A stretch of 64,000 bases of DNA. Origin: Membranipora membranacea (lineage: Eukaryota; Bryozoa; Gymnolaemata; Cheilostomatida; Membraniporidae). The stretch lies in assembly GCA_914767715.1 (NCBI GenBank), contig OU612071.1:16924948-16988947 (forward strand), in the 5' to 3' direction. Under the pieces are notes generated by a model, which was not told the DNA's origin, did no database searches, and saw only the letters and a list, made by a program, of their open reading frames with translations. Below, in pieces: positions 1-11,242 of the stretch. The position numbers and the translations under genes were made by a program. Position 1 is the first letter of the stretch. Each line of letters starts with the position of its first letter.

Positions 1-3000
1 GTACCATATTAACAACGTTCCACAATATCCAGGAGTATCAGGCCAAACTAGTAAGTTATACTACTCCCTCATCCCAGCCTGGGAATTCCAGATAATTGCA
101 TTGTGGGATATGTTTGATTATTATAATCACTTTTCTTCTTTCTATATCGCACTAGTTAAACCTGCACTCTCTTCTCCTATGAAATACATAGTCTATGCAT
201 ATTTATATTTTCACAGCTAACATGTTATGTTCCGACGATAGCGGGTCCAGTAAAAACGCCTGCTTCGCTATCAGCTGTCTGGCTGCCAGCCCTGAGGGAC
301 ATGAGAAGTTACTGAGTAACTCGATGTGTGACAGGGTTATGAACACTCTGGCTACGCTCCTGTCTGCTGAGGACTTTGAGACTGGCTGGTTTGCTGCAAT
401 GTGAGTTATTTTAGTATCATCTTGTTAATCCAGGCAAAGCTGCTGTAGTCCTAGGCTTCCAATGTACATTTTTATCTACATAGGTAGGCAGGATAAGGGC
501 CAGCATGTCTTGACAAGCCAACAAAGCTTTTCAAGACAGACAAGATATGGGCCAGCCCAGAAATGATCATTCATATGACAAAATACCACTGTACTCCCAT
601 TGTTATGGAAATGAAAACTGCTGTGGATTCAATCATGGTTGAACTAATGTAAGGTAGCACAAACTTTCGCCAAAATAGGTGGAAGTTAGGTGGAGTAGAT
701 GTTAGCGAGCCTTAAATTTCTCATGTGCTAACTGTGGCGAACTTTTTCTCCTGTGAATACTTAACTCCTTTAGGTTTATAGTGTTTCATGTTAGTAAGAA
801 CCTAGTTTGATCTTTACAATGGAGCATCTAAACATCAACCCTTATGCACGACTTAAACATGGAACTCCAAGAAATAATCAGGTTAAGGCAATGTGTTCAC
901 TATTACCATCTCACTGATTTCAATGGGAATGGGATACTTGTCAACCCTCTCTAGTCGATTTATACTGAGTTGGTAGTCGGGATGATTGGGTTTAGTTTTG
1001 CCGTTTATAAGGTACAAAAGATAATCAAGATTAGACACAGTAGCATGTTATTTATTCATTCATTCATCTCTCATTGTTTGTAGGACATTGATGACATTTT
1101 CTAGTCGCCCTAAAGGTTGTATAAAGCTAAGAGAATTATCACGAATAGTACCATCACTACAGGCAGCTGTGACTTTGTGTCCTGATAATGATGACATGAT
1201 CAGAGAGGTGAGGTTTTTTTGTGCAAAGATAGACTTATAAATGTGCAATAACAGTAAAAGATCCCCAATCGCCACTATGAAATGAAGAGTACAGTAGTTT
1301 TGCGTAATTACTTTTGCCTCCCCCCCCCCCCCCCGACACCTGTACTCAGGAGAAGATAACACTTTGCATGTTAGGAGGACCTGGTTGAAGGTTAGGGGTG
1401 ATTTCATTGCAGCCTTTGTAGCTAACAAAACAGCTGCCATTGCAGTCTAAGTTGTTTTGGCCCTCTATAATCGGCCAGTTCGTAATTGCTGGAATACCAC
1501 CACCGGATAACTGAGCAGAGTTTGAGCCCTGTTGACATTTTCAGTTAGTTTAGTTTCCAGAACAACACCCTCTTTCAATAAGAGCAAGAGATGCTTTACG
1601 AAATCAAAGTATCACTATCACATCGCGCAAAATTATCACTCACTTGGTCTTTCAATTAGACAAAATCGCTCCCAAATCACTCACTCAGAATGTTTATAAT
1701 TTCTTCGAAGAGTGAGCGATTTCGCAAATATCGCAGGTACCACTCACTTATTGAGTGAGGGATCAGTATTAAAATTTTGGCTGTTTTCAATTGAAAGACC
1801 CCCCCCTACTTTAATCAATGAGAGGATAACCATACAGTGAGCTTAACTGTCACAAGTGCAGGAAGGGTGGGGTGAGGTCCCACCCTCACTGCAGGGTGGT
1901 ATTAATCTCCATGGATCACTATGTGGAACCATATAAGATTTCCAGGATTCTACAGTTGCCCTGATTCAGATGATAACACCATATGCTTACTATTGCAGGT
2001 AGAAGAGACACTATTAATACTGAAGCTACTAGAGAGACCAGATCCACCTGCTGCTTCTGTTCTCGGGCCGAGAGAAGTACATGTTAGCTGGAGTAAAGTA
2101 GAGACTAAGAGTGGACAACCCGTCACTTATAGATTACTAGATGGTAAGTTAGATCTAAACATTGTAGAACATTTATTATGAAAATTACGACACATAATGA
2201 CCTTGAATGCTCACCCAGCGATTGTTGTAAGTAGTATAAATAAGACCAGTAATTGGAGATGATCAAATAATTCCAATGACAACCTCTTGTTTAGAGGGAA
2301 CCAAACAGAGTTGCTGAGTATTTGTTATGCTGCCACCTTCCACTGCACAGCCTAGAAGTGTCAAGGACTGGTATAACGTGACCAGTACAGAGGGGAGGGG
2401 GGTCCCTGTGGCCCCTACAAGTCTAGCTCATTGTTAATGAATCCAACTAATTTGTTGGGGACTTATTTCAGTCCCTATGGTATTTGTTAGTCTGTTGCAT
2501 CTGGTCGTGAAGTTGGGAAGATTTAGGATATTTATTTTCTGTCAGAGTTTTGTTACTATCCATCTCTTTCCTGTAATGTCACAGTTGTAGATCTTCTCTC
2601 TAGTGTCACCTTCTGTTGTCTCTGGCTCTGCAAATAAGTTAGAAATTTGATTAGTTATAATTCTTGCAGTTCTTTACCTAACTCAAGCTACAATAATTGC
2701 TGTTGCTTTATAGTGAGCTGTGCCAGTTCAAGCATTCTGCTAGGTACCTACATAAAAAGTGTTACAGAAATGATGTGAATTTGTGATACATCAAGTTTTG
2801 GCCTCATATGTGGATATAATTAGAAAGGAGCTATTGTACTGGCAAGTGGAACTTCAGCAGGGGGGTGGGGGGCAATACTCACCACAACCGCAAATCAGGA
2901 TCATCAGATAGACACTTATAGGCCTTGTCATTGTTGTTGAGGGAGAAGGGGTGGAAACACCTCAATGCATTGATTTAGCATTAATCATTTGTTGATTCCA

Positions 3001-6000
3001 TCTAGGCATACAAATTTTGACCAGTTTTCACTACCAGTATTGAGGGAGACTGTTGTGCGTCTAGTATTTATTAAGTACTAGAAAGTCGTAAATAGTCACA
3101 TTTGGTTTCAGAGAGGTAATACAGTTATTCATTTTGGATTTAAGGCTGATATTGTAAGGTGTTGATACACTCTATGCATATTGATAGTAGTTATTCAGTA
3201 CTAGATGATAAAATAAAGTAGAGAGAGAGGGGATAACTTACCGACAGAATCTATGATCTGGTAGCCATGATAAGCGAGGAATGATAGAACTACTATAAGT
3301 ATAACCTGTAGCCACTCAGGAGCTGTAACTAATATAGACAGCGCTACCCTGTAATAAAGTAACAAAGTACTAAGTTATAATAATACAGTCAAGTTATCAG
3401 TGGAACAGTCTTTACCACAGGCTCTGATGGTAGCACTCTTTGGTTCCATTGTTGTTGTGAGTTCAGGGGATAAAAATTTGTCCACTCATTTATCCCCAAG
3501 ATAATAAAAGCTATGTGATAATTTTCCACCTAGGCAGTCCTTGCATGCACTTGGCGTTTTGATGTTGACATGCTAGCCTGCTATTAGCCAGTCTGCACCA
3601 AAAGCTGTGATAAATTCAGAAAATTTGTCTCAACATCAACTGCCATAAACTTTGGCCAACTCTTCCGCATCCCTAGAGATCATTGTCTATTGCTGAGATC
3701 AGCGTCATGCCTGCCTCGGCTCTAGAGACCGTATTATTAGATTTCACCTACCTGCATAAACATATATATATAACGAGGATCGCTATGATGATGGCTATGT
3801 CTCTGAATAGTGTCAAGATATCTTCTAAATCCCTTGCCTGCAGAATAAAATAAAGCGGTGTAAGTTTAGTGGGTGATGGCCTAGCTCATTGAGTGATAAC
3901 TAGGTATATAATTATTAGGGTTATCACACAGGCCGTATCTGTGGTACATTAAATTGAGCGATTCAGGCTGATGCTTAGTTGGGCCTGTGTAACATCTAAA
4001 CACTAAGTTGCCGACTCATCTAGTGAAATGAATTACTGACTCTCTAACGATACATAGTCTCACAGATATGCCCACATATAACAAACTGCAAACTCTAAAT
4101 CTGCTGCGGCAAGGAGTTTAACATCTCAAACTCTTTGGTTGCACGCTACATCAATCACTTACTGTGTCGCTCGGAGCTGCATTGACTGACGTAGTGAAGC
4201 ATGTCAGTAATCCTATTAGTAGTGCTAAGTTAGCAGTGGATTACTGACATGCTTCACTACGTAACAACAATGGAACCAAAGAGTGTTACCATCAGAGCCT
4301 GTGGTAAAGACTGCTAGTTCTCATAATGTATCTGCAGCTGAGGTTCGTTATCCTGCATCCTGTCATCACTCATCGTGACATCGGACACAGCCTGGTGTTA
4401 TGTTTCTTCCTTCTGATTTGATGAGGTAGATCACTGGATTGTTTTCGTCCTCGTATACTCAATTGATAACTTTGTATGCGGTGCTGGCTTTCTTGCTGAA
4501 GAAATACTAGTCTCAATTTTGCAACTTTATTGATGTTTGAACCGCTGAGTTATCTTTTCCCTAGCTCATAGCGGCAATATTGTTACCAAAGATTAGCAGT
4601 ACCTTGTCTCACAGCCTGTGAAGTAAGATGTTAGTTCTTAGAAGTGTGAAAGTCTATCTTGTTGTATCAGTCTTCCTGATTACAACCTTGGCCTGTTACT
4701 GTTGAGATGCATGCAAATCCTGTATACTGACAGTTTGTATTGATGAGCACCTGTTGGCTAATGCCACTTCTATATCATGTACCTACTGCCAAATTGAGGA
4801 GCTTAAATAGGTTTGTATTTAGCGCCACTAAGTTTATCAGATTTATAGATCTATTTTTGTCTCATTCTGTGTTTACTATTTCATACTTGATTGCACTGAT
4901 AACCACAATTTGAATAGGCAAGCAAACAAAGTAACTATCATAAATATGAACTCTGTAGTCTGAACATTGTAAAGCTTAGTAGACTCGCGGAGCACTGTAC
5001 CTTTTGATTCCTAGCACAAAATCTAAACACAATCTGTCAAAGTTTGTACCAAATGGTTTTGTTATTATGACAGCAGGCTACTTATGTAGACAGCAGAGTA
5101 GTCAAATCATTTACAGTTTTCATCTACAGTTACAGTAGGTTACAGTGCATGACTTTTATTAGCAAATTAATACTGAACTTCAATCTTAAACTGTGGGGAA
5201 TCCCTATCGAGTCCTCTTTGACCCCTCCAAACTGTACCAATGTATAGCTAACCATTCAACTTCTATATTTGACAGGTACAAAATGTGTGTATTGCGGACC
5301 AGCCTTAGAAATCACCCTTACTGAGCTATCGCCGAGTGAGACAGTCAGTCTAAAACTCAGAGCATCAGCCACCGGAGATGACTCACCATTTAGTGAGGTG
5401 AGATTACAGCAGACTTAATTTCAGGAGAACACACCTCTTATTTTCCCATATGCTTTCAGCTTATTTCCCAATAAGGCCAATTTATTGCTGCAAGTTTCGA
5501 AATCTCCATTTTTGATTATTACAGAGGCGGCTATAGTCTGGCTTATCTTTAATCCTCTATGGTATTTGTTTGACCAATTTTATTCCAATGTATTTACCAG
5601 GCGGTGACAGTAATAACTGATGAGGACGTACCAGCTGAGCCGAGTACCACCTGAACCTTACACTATTAGCCTTCACAGCTACTCAACTAAAGATAGGCTG
5701 GGAGCCTCCTACTAACGCCTGCGGTACAATCAAATCTTATCACGTCTTCTTAGGTAGGTATTGTGCTTGATACAAAGTCGTAAGCATCCCATATTGGCCT
5801 GTTATTTTCCACCCACTGCCATCCACTTCCTTCGTCTACTTAATGTTATTTAATCTCAGAATCTTTTGTTTTGTTCCTGTTTGCCACTCATAATGTTGTG
5901 TTTGTGTCCGCTGTTCATTCCTAGCAACCAGATTGCTCCAAAACATTTTCATCGCCCTGACTCTCCTACAATGCTGGGTAGGGTTGCTTGTTTGTGTTTC

Positions 6001-9000
6001 CCTTGTATTAAAATATTAAATAAAAGCATTCTCTTGTGTTATTAATGTCTCAAACTGAGATGATATCAGGGATAATTATGTCCTCTCCAGGAATGTGTGC
6101 CTATTAAATTCTGTATAGCTCAAAGATAAAAAATGAGGCTTCAATCTCAGCGTTATCACATAATGAACAAAATATTTGAAGAAACTGATCATGGAGTGAA
6201 ATATATGGCCGAATGATGTCATAACACAGGTCAAATATGTCACTGTCTCACCCTGACAATCAGTTTGTGCAAATTAATTGCTCATTATAGGACAATTCTG
6301 AGATAGCATTGTCAGCAGGTTAGCTTTGAGCTATACAGAGTTAGATGAGCACACATTCCCCTGAGTGGCAGCAGTAAGTAGTAATTTTGTATAGCCAATG
6401 TGGAACTTACACTTACACCATCAGCTTACTATAACCATTGAATTTTTTTTCTTCAGATAACAGTCACATAGAACACACCACGGAGCTATCATGTATTATA
6501 TCAGGACTAAAAGAGCAGACATCATACAATGTACAAGTATGCGCTACTTCAGTAAAGGGACGAGGACCTAAGGCTAATCTAGAATGTATTACAACTAACC
6601 TAGGTGAGCATTAATACAAAGAGTGGTTTTTTTAGAAGAATGGTCACACTGATAGCGTGACTATTGCATGATATCTCTGATTAATACAGCATGAATTAAT
6701 TCGCGTAGCTTGAGTACCAACAGAGGGAAATAAGTGTGGCGATACGACGCTAAATTTTTTAGAATTTGGGGCTGGTATACGGAATGCACTCGGACTAAAT
6801 TGACTCAAACGATGAGAGATACACATCCTGATCTGATAGTGTATTTCGATGTCAGTGTTGGTCAAATCTGCAAAACTGCGGAGACTATGCTAGATGTCAA
6901 TACATCACAGAGCCATTAATACGTATGTGGTCACCTGGATAAGGTGTAATGCATATAGCTGTCCCACACTGACGTCGAGATTACACTATCGGGATGTTTA
7001 TCTCTGATCATTAGAGTCAATTTAGTCTGAGTACCTCCAGTGTGACCGCCCCTAATTTAAGTAAGTCACCTCAGGTTGTCACCCAACTTATTCCTTCTGT
7101 TGGTACTCAAGCTACATGGGTTATTTCATGCTATATCGATAGGAGATATACGTGCCATAGTACATCATATGATCAGTGTGACCGCCCCTAATTTAAGTAA
7201 GTCACCTCAGGTTGTCACCCAACTTATTCCTTATGTTGGTACTCAAGCTACATGGGATATTTCATGCTATATCGATAGGAGATATATGTGCCATAGTACA
7301 TCATATGATCAGTGTGGCTGTCCATGAAGTTTGACATGTGCTGCCTCAGTTTTATCGTCAATGATTACTAACTGGGGCTTAAAACATCGCATCCACAGAC
7401 AGAGTCAGTGTGACTTTTAGAGAAACACACAACTACATTATATATTATGTGAATGTCTAATTTTTAACCATCTATCCCTGCAATAAGGATAGTATTAGAC
7501 TCAGAACTAAAAAGAGTACGGGTTGAGTTGTAGCATAAAAACTGTTTGTGATTTTCTAGAATCTGCCTTTTATCAGCTTCAATCCACAGTTGTCATTTTA
7601 ATTACTTACAGGTGACCATTGTCCGAGTAAGCCTTCCTTATCAGCTCTCGGTAGGACATGGAATCCTCCTCAAGTACCACTCGGCAGGTGAGAGAGCATA
7701 GAAACGGGATAAAACTATACACAGAACTGATTTTAGCACTCTTGCTAAAAAATGCCGAATTAAATGCTGTTTTAAAATCTTCATCATGTAAAGTTTTAAA
7801 TTTTAGGGAGATTTGGGAACTTACGTTCATGATAGGTTCTCTTTAACGATCATGGAATTTTTTGACATGCTTAACCACCTCCAATCCATCATGGACACTC
7901 ACCATGATCCCACTGTAAATATTGACCCTGAACTGAAATTTTGCTTCCTTGTGTGTATGTATGTATGTATATTGTATTGTTATCAATACTTGATAAAATT
8001 CATTGTTGTTTTGCTCTGTGATGCCAAAAAATTATAGAAAAAGCTGAAGTTTCAATATGAAAACTGAATATGTTTGACCCAATCTGAAAACTGTAGTGTT
8101 ATCCTCCCTGATGAAGCCGGGGAGTTTGATGTGATTGGGCTCAACTCCCTGGTTAGACATTGGATTCTTTATGAATTTTTGCTCCTTTATTTTAGCTTTG
8201 TCGGCCTTGACGGTGTATACTTCACCTTATACATTCAATCCAATACTCTTCATTTAACTTGTCAAACTGTAATAAAGAAACATTTGTGCTAGTTGCTGCA
8301 TAATGGAATTGTCCTCTCTCTGAACTAAAATTTATTTAGAGGACAACTCCCAAGTTACCATGTAATTTTTTTAACACTTTTTCAGGATAACACGATATGA
8401 TGTGATGAGGAATGGAAAAGTGATATTTTCTGGTAAAGAGCTTCACTGTACATCTCAGCATCTTACCCCTAATACAGAGTATACTTTTGTGGTAAGTTAC
8501 AACTTCATTAGACTCAGTTAATTTGTTGGATTGACTTTCTGAACTTCGCAGTATTCATGATTAGGCAATGTGTTGGCCCTGATCTGCTTGGTTGATGTGT
8601 TGGAAGGGGCCACCGTCAGATCACTGAAAGGACCTATTGAGATATAGTGAAAGTGAGACTGAATTACTTTCACATTCACTAAATATCAATAGGTACTTTC
8701 AGGAAAGTACCACCTGACTTAACTTTGACTCTCATCCTGCCAGCTACCAGCCAATCAGAACTATTATCACAGGAAAATCACACCCCGCCAGGGCCAACAC
8801 AATCTCACAGTATACAATAACCCGACCTTACTGCTGACTTTTTGTATATAAATGTGAATGAAATACTTGCCCTATAATATTGCTTGTCCCAGTGTCACAT
8901 AAAATACACTTTGTACTTTGTTTTTATACATTGTTTTGTTGTTGATGCAGGTTATGGTGATTACTAATGAAGGACCACAGAGAAGTAAACCTTCTACTAA

Positions 9001-11242
9001 GAGAACAGCTAAAGATGAGTGTAGGTTTCCTATCAAATTACTATCTAATTTATTACAAACTTTATGTGGTCAATGAGGTTGAGAGGCCCCTTACTATAGC
9101 ATGACCATACTCTGATTGTTTCATGGCTTGGGGTTCGAGCTCATATTGTTGTCATAGATAGCACTAACCACCTTGAGCGTTCACACAGAAATCATCAGCC
9201 TGAGATAATGCTTGTACCAAATTATGATAGTTTTCCCTAGCTGTAAGCCCTAGCTGTAAGCCCTAGCTGTAAGCCCTAGCTGTAAGCCCTAGCTGTAAGC
9301 CCTAGCTGTAAGCCCTAGCTGTAAGCCCTAGCTGTAAGCCCTAGCTGTAAGCCCTAGCTGTAAGCCCTAGCTGTAAGCCCTAGCTGTAAGCCCTAGCTGT
9401 AAGCCCTAGCTGTAAGCCCTAGCTGTAAGCCCTAGCTGTAAGCCCTAGCTGTAAGCCCTAGCTGTAAGCCCTAGCTGTAAGCCCTAGCTGTAAGCCCTAG
9501 CTGTAAGCCCTAGCTGTAAGCCCTAGCTGTAAGCCCTAGCGTACGGCTGTTTAGGTTTAGGTTGAAGAGTAAATTTCATCAAATGTCCCACTAACAAAAT
9601 GTCATTGTCATTCACTTTCATTATCGTTATTATGTAATATATTTCAGTTGATCTACAACGAATGCCTTTATATGTGCCACCAATCAAAAGGGAAGACACA
9701 AAATTAGAATCAGATCTATCGCAGCCATTCTCTAGTAGTAGGAGGAAGAAAAAGACTTCAGTTGGAAAACTGATGATAAGAGAGAAAACTTTCTCTGCTA
9801 ACAAATCTAAATCTAGTCTCAAAGTAAGTCAGGGCAGTGAACTTATCTTCTCTTTTGTTAGGGAGAGTCTGCTAGGTGCCTCATTTAATTAGGATTGGCC
9901 CCAAATCTACACCTGATAGTTCCAGGTCTGTGAAGAGAATACCCTTGTAGCTTGCTGTCTAGTACTGAAATCATTCACAGTATATATTTCTATACACTAG
10001 GTCGTATTTGACGCCTTATTTAACGGGCCCCCTTAAGCGCATGTGACTTGTGTTGGGTAGTACACTATACCCTTGCTCAATGTTGTTAGCTACTCGTTCT
10101 GAAAGAGGCAACGGGGGATCTTTTTTCTACATGCAAACACACAGTAGGCCTCCTGTATTTGTGGTACTGATCTGAATAGAGCTGGCTAGGATGAACGGCT
10201 TGCCAATGCGGAAACAGAAATCAGAAGTCATGGGAGTTGCCTGCTCTTTCTCATTCAACAGACAAGTAAAAAAAAGTCGTTAGTTAGGTTGACATAAAAT
10301 AGTTTTGATCATCAGCAGTCATCAGTTTTGTGGATTGGGTATCCGATTGTCCAACTTCAAGTGACCTTCTTCTGTTACAGATAGTTGCTCAACAAAACGG
10401 AACATCAACCCCTGACAAACCCAACAGTACTGGTAGGTGTAACTTATCATATATTATCATATGGTTACATTCTCATTTTGTACACAAGGATTGAGTTGGT
10501 GGTACAAATTTCACAATTCAATTCTATATTCTTAGTTATATAAGTTGACAATACTTACATCCACTTGCATGGATAGACTTGCCAATGTAAGAAGGTCAAA
10601 ACCTGTGGCGTATTCACAGATGAAATTCTCTCAATTCAACATATCTTATTTTTTGAATAATCACTCATGTTTTCATCAACCTAATCAAAAGAAGAGCTGT
10701 GGTTGATTCTTTTTCAATGTTAGTTCAATTCTGTGTTAAATGTTGTGTGGTATTGATGATGTGATTTAATCTCAAAAGAAGCTAACATTTTACTCTTTCT
10801 TTCAGATTCTCCTTCCACTGAAAGTAAGGAACATTCCGACACCCAATCAGCCCAAGTACGTCCTCCCATATCTCCTGTAGGGCCCCCGCTTACACATAGC
10901 CGACTAAGGACTCATGTGAGTCTGCACAGGGGAGAAAATACTTAGTCTCCCATGAGCCACCGATCTATAAATAGTAACACTGACAACCACGATAGATCTA
11001 ATTCATCCAGTGCAGCGAGCTATAAACACTCCGGTTTATCTAGTCATAAAGGCTCTCACAAAAGCTCTGTTACTAGTTTAGAGCAGGATAAACTGACTAG
11101 AACACTGACTAGTTTGAATATAGCCACCTTTGAGCCTATGCTTCCTCCTACATTGGATAAGAGATCACAGACTATTATAGGACAGAAGAGACCCAGTCAA
11201 CTAAGAGCTGTTCCTAATCAATATACTACAGTTAGTGACTGA
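1..11242 (+). CDS. ARM-like / three-FN3-domain protein, 3' part of gene
   Basis: Multi-exon gene running in from the left edge. Exons read by GT-AG boundaries: 1-50 (partial, frame uncertain), 217-400, 1084-1207, 1999-2143, 5276-5397, 5601-5753, 6457-6603, 7612-7687, 8386-8491, 8951-9020, 9648-9823, 10381-10432, then 10806 to the end. Phases agree at every junction except inside 5601-5753. The first exons give helical, armadillo-like sequence (for example NACFAISCLAASPEGHEKLL). From about 2035 three fibronectin type III domains follow, with the usual Trp of strand B (VHVSWSKV, LKIGWEPP, RTWNPP) and Tyr/Leu core of the later strands (TSYNVQVCA, TEYTFVV). The C-terminal ~170 residues are Ser/Lys/Arg-rich and look disordered. 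No signal peptide or membrane segment is visible in the part seen, so an intracellular scaffold is more likely than an adhesion protein. I do not recognise an orthologue. The reading ends at TGA 11240-11242. Confidence 0.72.
217..1207 (+). other. Armadillo-like exons of the FN3 gene
   Basis: Two exons, 217-400 and 1084-1207, joined in phase (AT|G), encode about 100 residues of amphipathic helix. They include CFAISCLAASPEGHEKLL and RPKGCIKLRELSRIVPSLQ, patterned like ARM/HEAT helices H2-H3 (hydrophobic positions, a small Ala/Gly turn, a conserved-looking Gly-Cys). They directly precede the first FN3 domain. The family is assigned by helix pattern only; no diagnostic motif settles it. Confidence 0.45.
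2542..3837 (-). CDS. Nested multi-pass membrane protein, C-terminal exons
   Basis: Three exons on the minus strand, 3752-3837, 3242-3348 and 2542-2627, have clean AG/GT borders and matching phases (0 to 2, 2 to 1, 1 to stop). They lie within one intron of the FN3 gene. Together they encode two very hydrophobic segments (IAIIIAILVIYICLC and WLQVILIVVLSFLAYHGY) and a short polar tail containing EPETTEGDTREK, ending at TGA 2542-2544. A minus-strand AATAAA follows at about 2528-2533, fitting a 3' end. Upstream exons were not found. An ATG-led stretch at about 4340-4385 (MSDDRMQDNEPQ) is a possible N-terminus but has no donor. I do not recognise the family. Confidence 0.45.
3404..4316. mobile_element. 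TIR-flanked element overlapping the nested gene
   Basis: About 52 bp at 3404-3456 (CAGTCTTTACCACAGGCTCT...) recurs inverted at 4263-4316 with one or two mismatches. Just inside the right copy is a 25-bp-stem palindrome (4191-4262) with arms ACGTAGTGAAGCATGTCAGT. The size (~0.9 kb) and ends resemble a non-autonomous DNA transposon. However, the interval contains the predicted exon 3752-3837, so it may instead be an inverted local duplication. Confidence 0.4.
5601..6603 (+). other. FN3 domain 2 with a frame break
   Basis: Exon 5601-5753 begins in the gene frame with AVTVITDEDVPAEPS. About 50 bases in it reads into TGA (5652-5654), while the frame giving LTLLAFTATQLKIGWEPP, a clear FN3 start, is offset. 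Exon length 153 is one base short of the 154 required by the flanking phases (phase 0 in, phase 1 out). That implies a 1-nt deletion or a sequence error near 5640-5655. The next exon, 6457-6603, restores normal FN3 sequence (LSCIISGLKEQTSYNVQV). Confidence 0.6.
6637..7335. repeat. 136-bp tandem duplication inside an inverted-repeat element
   Basis: The segments starting at 7041 and 7177 are near-identical 136-bp copies (TGTGACCGCCCCTAATTTAA...), with a third copy starting at 7313 but breaking off. A diverged inverted copy of the same sequence lies at about 6637-6750 (GTACCAACAGAGGGAAATAA against the complement of TTATTCCTTCTGTTGGTAC). The whole sits in the intron between FN3-gene exons 6457-6603 and 7612-7687. 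Confidence 0.6.
7612..9020 (+). other. FN3 domain 3 (exons 7612-7687, 8386-8491, 8951-9020)
   Basis: Three small exons joined at phases 2 and 0 give a domain starting PSKPSLSALGRTWNPP, continuing ITRYDVMRNGKVIFSGKEL and ending HLTPNTEYTFVVMVITNEG, with the conserved late Tyr. A basic linker (PSTKRTAKDE) follows. Confidence 0.6.
8620..8706. repeat. Hairpin MITE-like palindrome
   Basis: CTGAAAGGACCTATTGA at 8623 is inverted at 8684-8703 as TCAATAGGTACTTTCAG. An inner stem is formed by AGTGAAAGTGA and TCACATTCACT. It lies in an intron of the FN3 gene. Confidence 0.5.
9234..9540. repeat. 13-bp minisatellite, ~23 copies
   Basis: Essentially perfect tandem copies of CTGTAAGCCCTAG run from about 9234 to 9540. 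It ends about 107 bp before the acceptor of exon 9648-9823. There are no stops in pattern or spacers, so it is neither a CRISPR array nor coding. Confidence 0.95.
9648..11242 (+). other. Basic Ser-rich C-terminal tail of the FN3 gene
   Basis: Exons 9648-9823, 10381-10432 and 10806 onward encode Lys/Ser-rich sequence (SSSRRKKKTS is the most basic stretch) without a recognisable fold. In the last exon a TAG lies at 10943-10945. The same frame is open again for 98 codons to TGA 11240. An exact GT-AG segment, 10916-10945 (30 nt, ten codons, ending in that TAG), would remove the stop without changing frame. Either the protein ends at 10945 or this is an ultrashort intron and the protein ends with PNQYTTVSD at 11242. 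Confidence 0.5.

Larger units (their letters stand above)
1999..5397 (+). other. FN3 domain 1 (exons 1999-2143 and 5276-5397)
   Basis: The domain starts at the Pro-rich linker PDPPAASVLGP, followed by VHVSWSKVETKSGQPVTYRL (strand B Trp) in the first exon. ITLTELSPSETVSLKLRA and the end of the fold come from the second. The intron is phase 1 and interrupts the fold, and its 3.1 kb contains the opposite-strand membrane-protein exons. Confidence 0.65.

Noticed and set aside
9234-9540. CRISPR-like regular array
   Set aside because: 13-bp units without spacers in a eukaryotic intron: a minisatellite.
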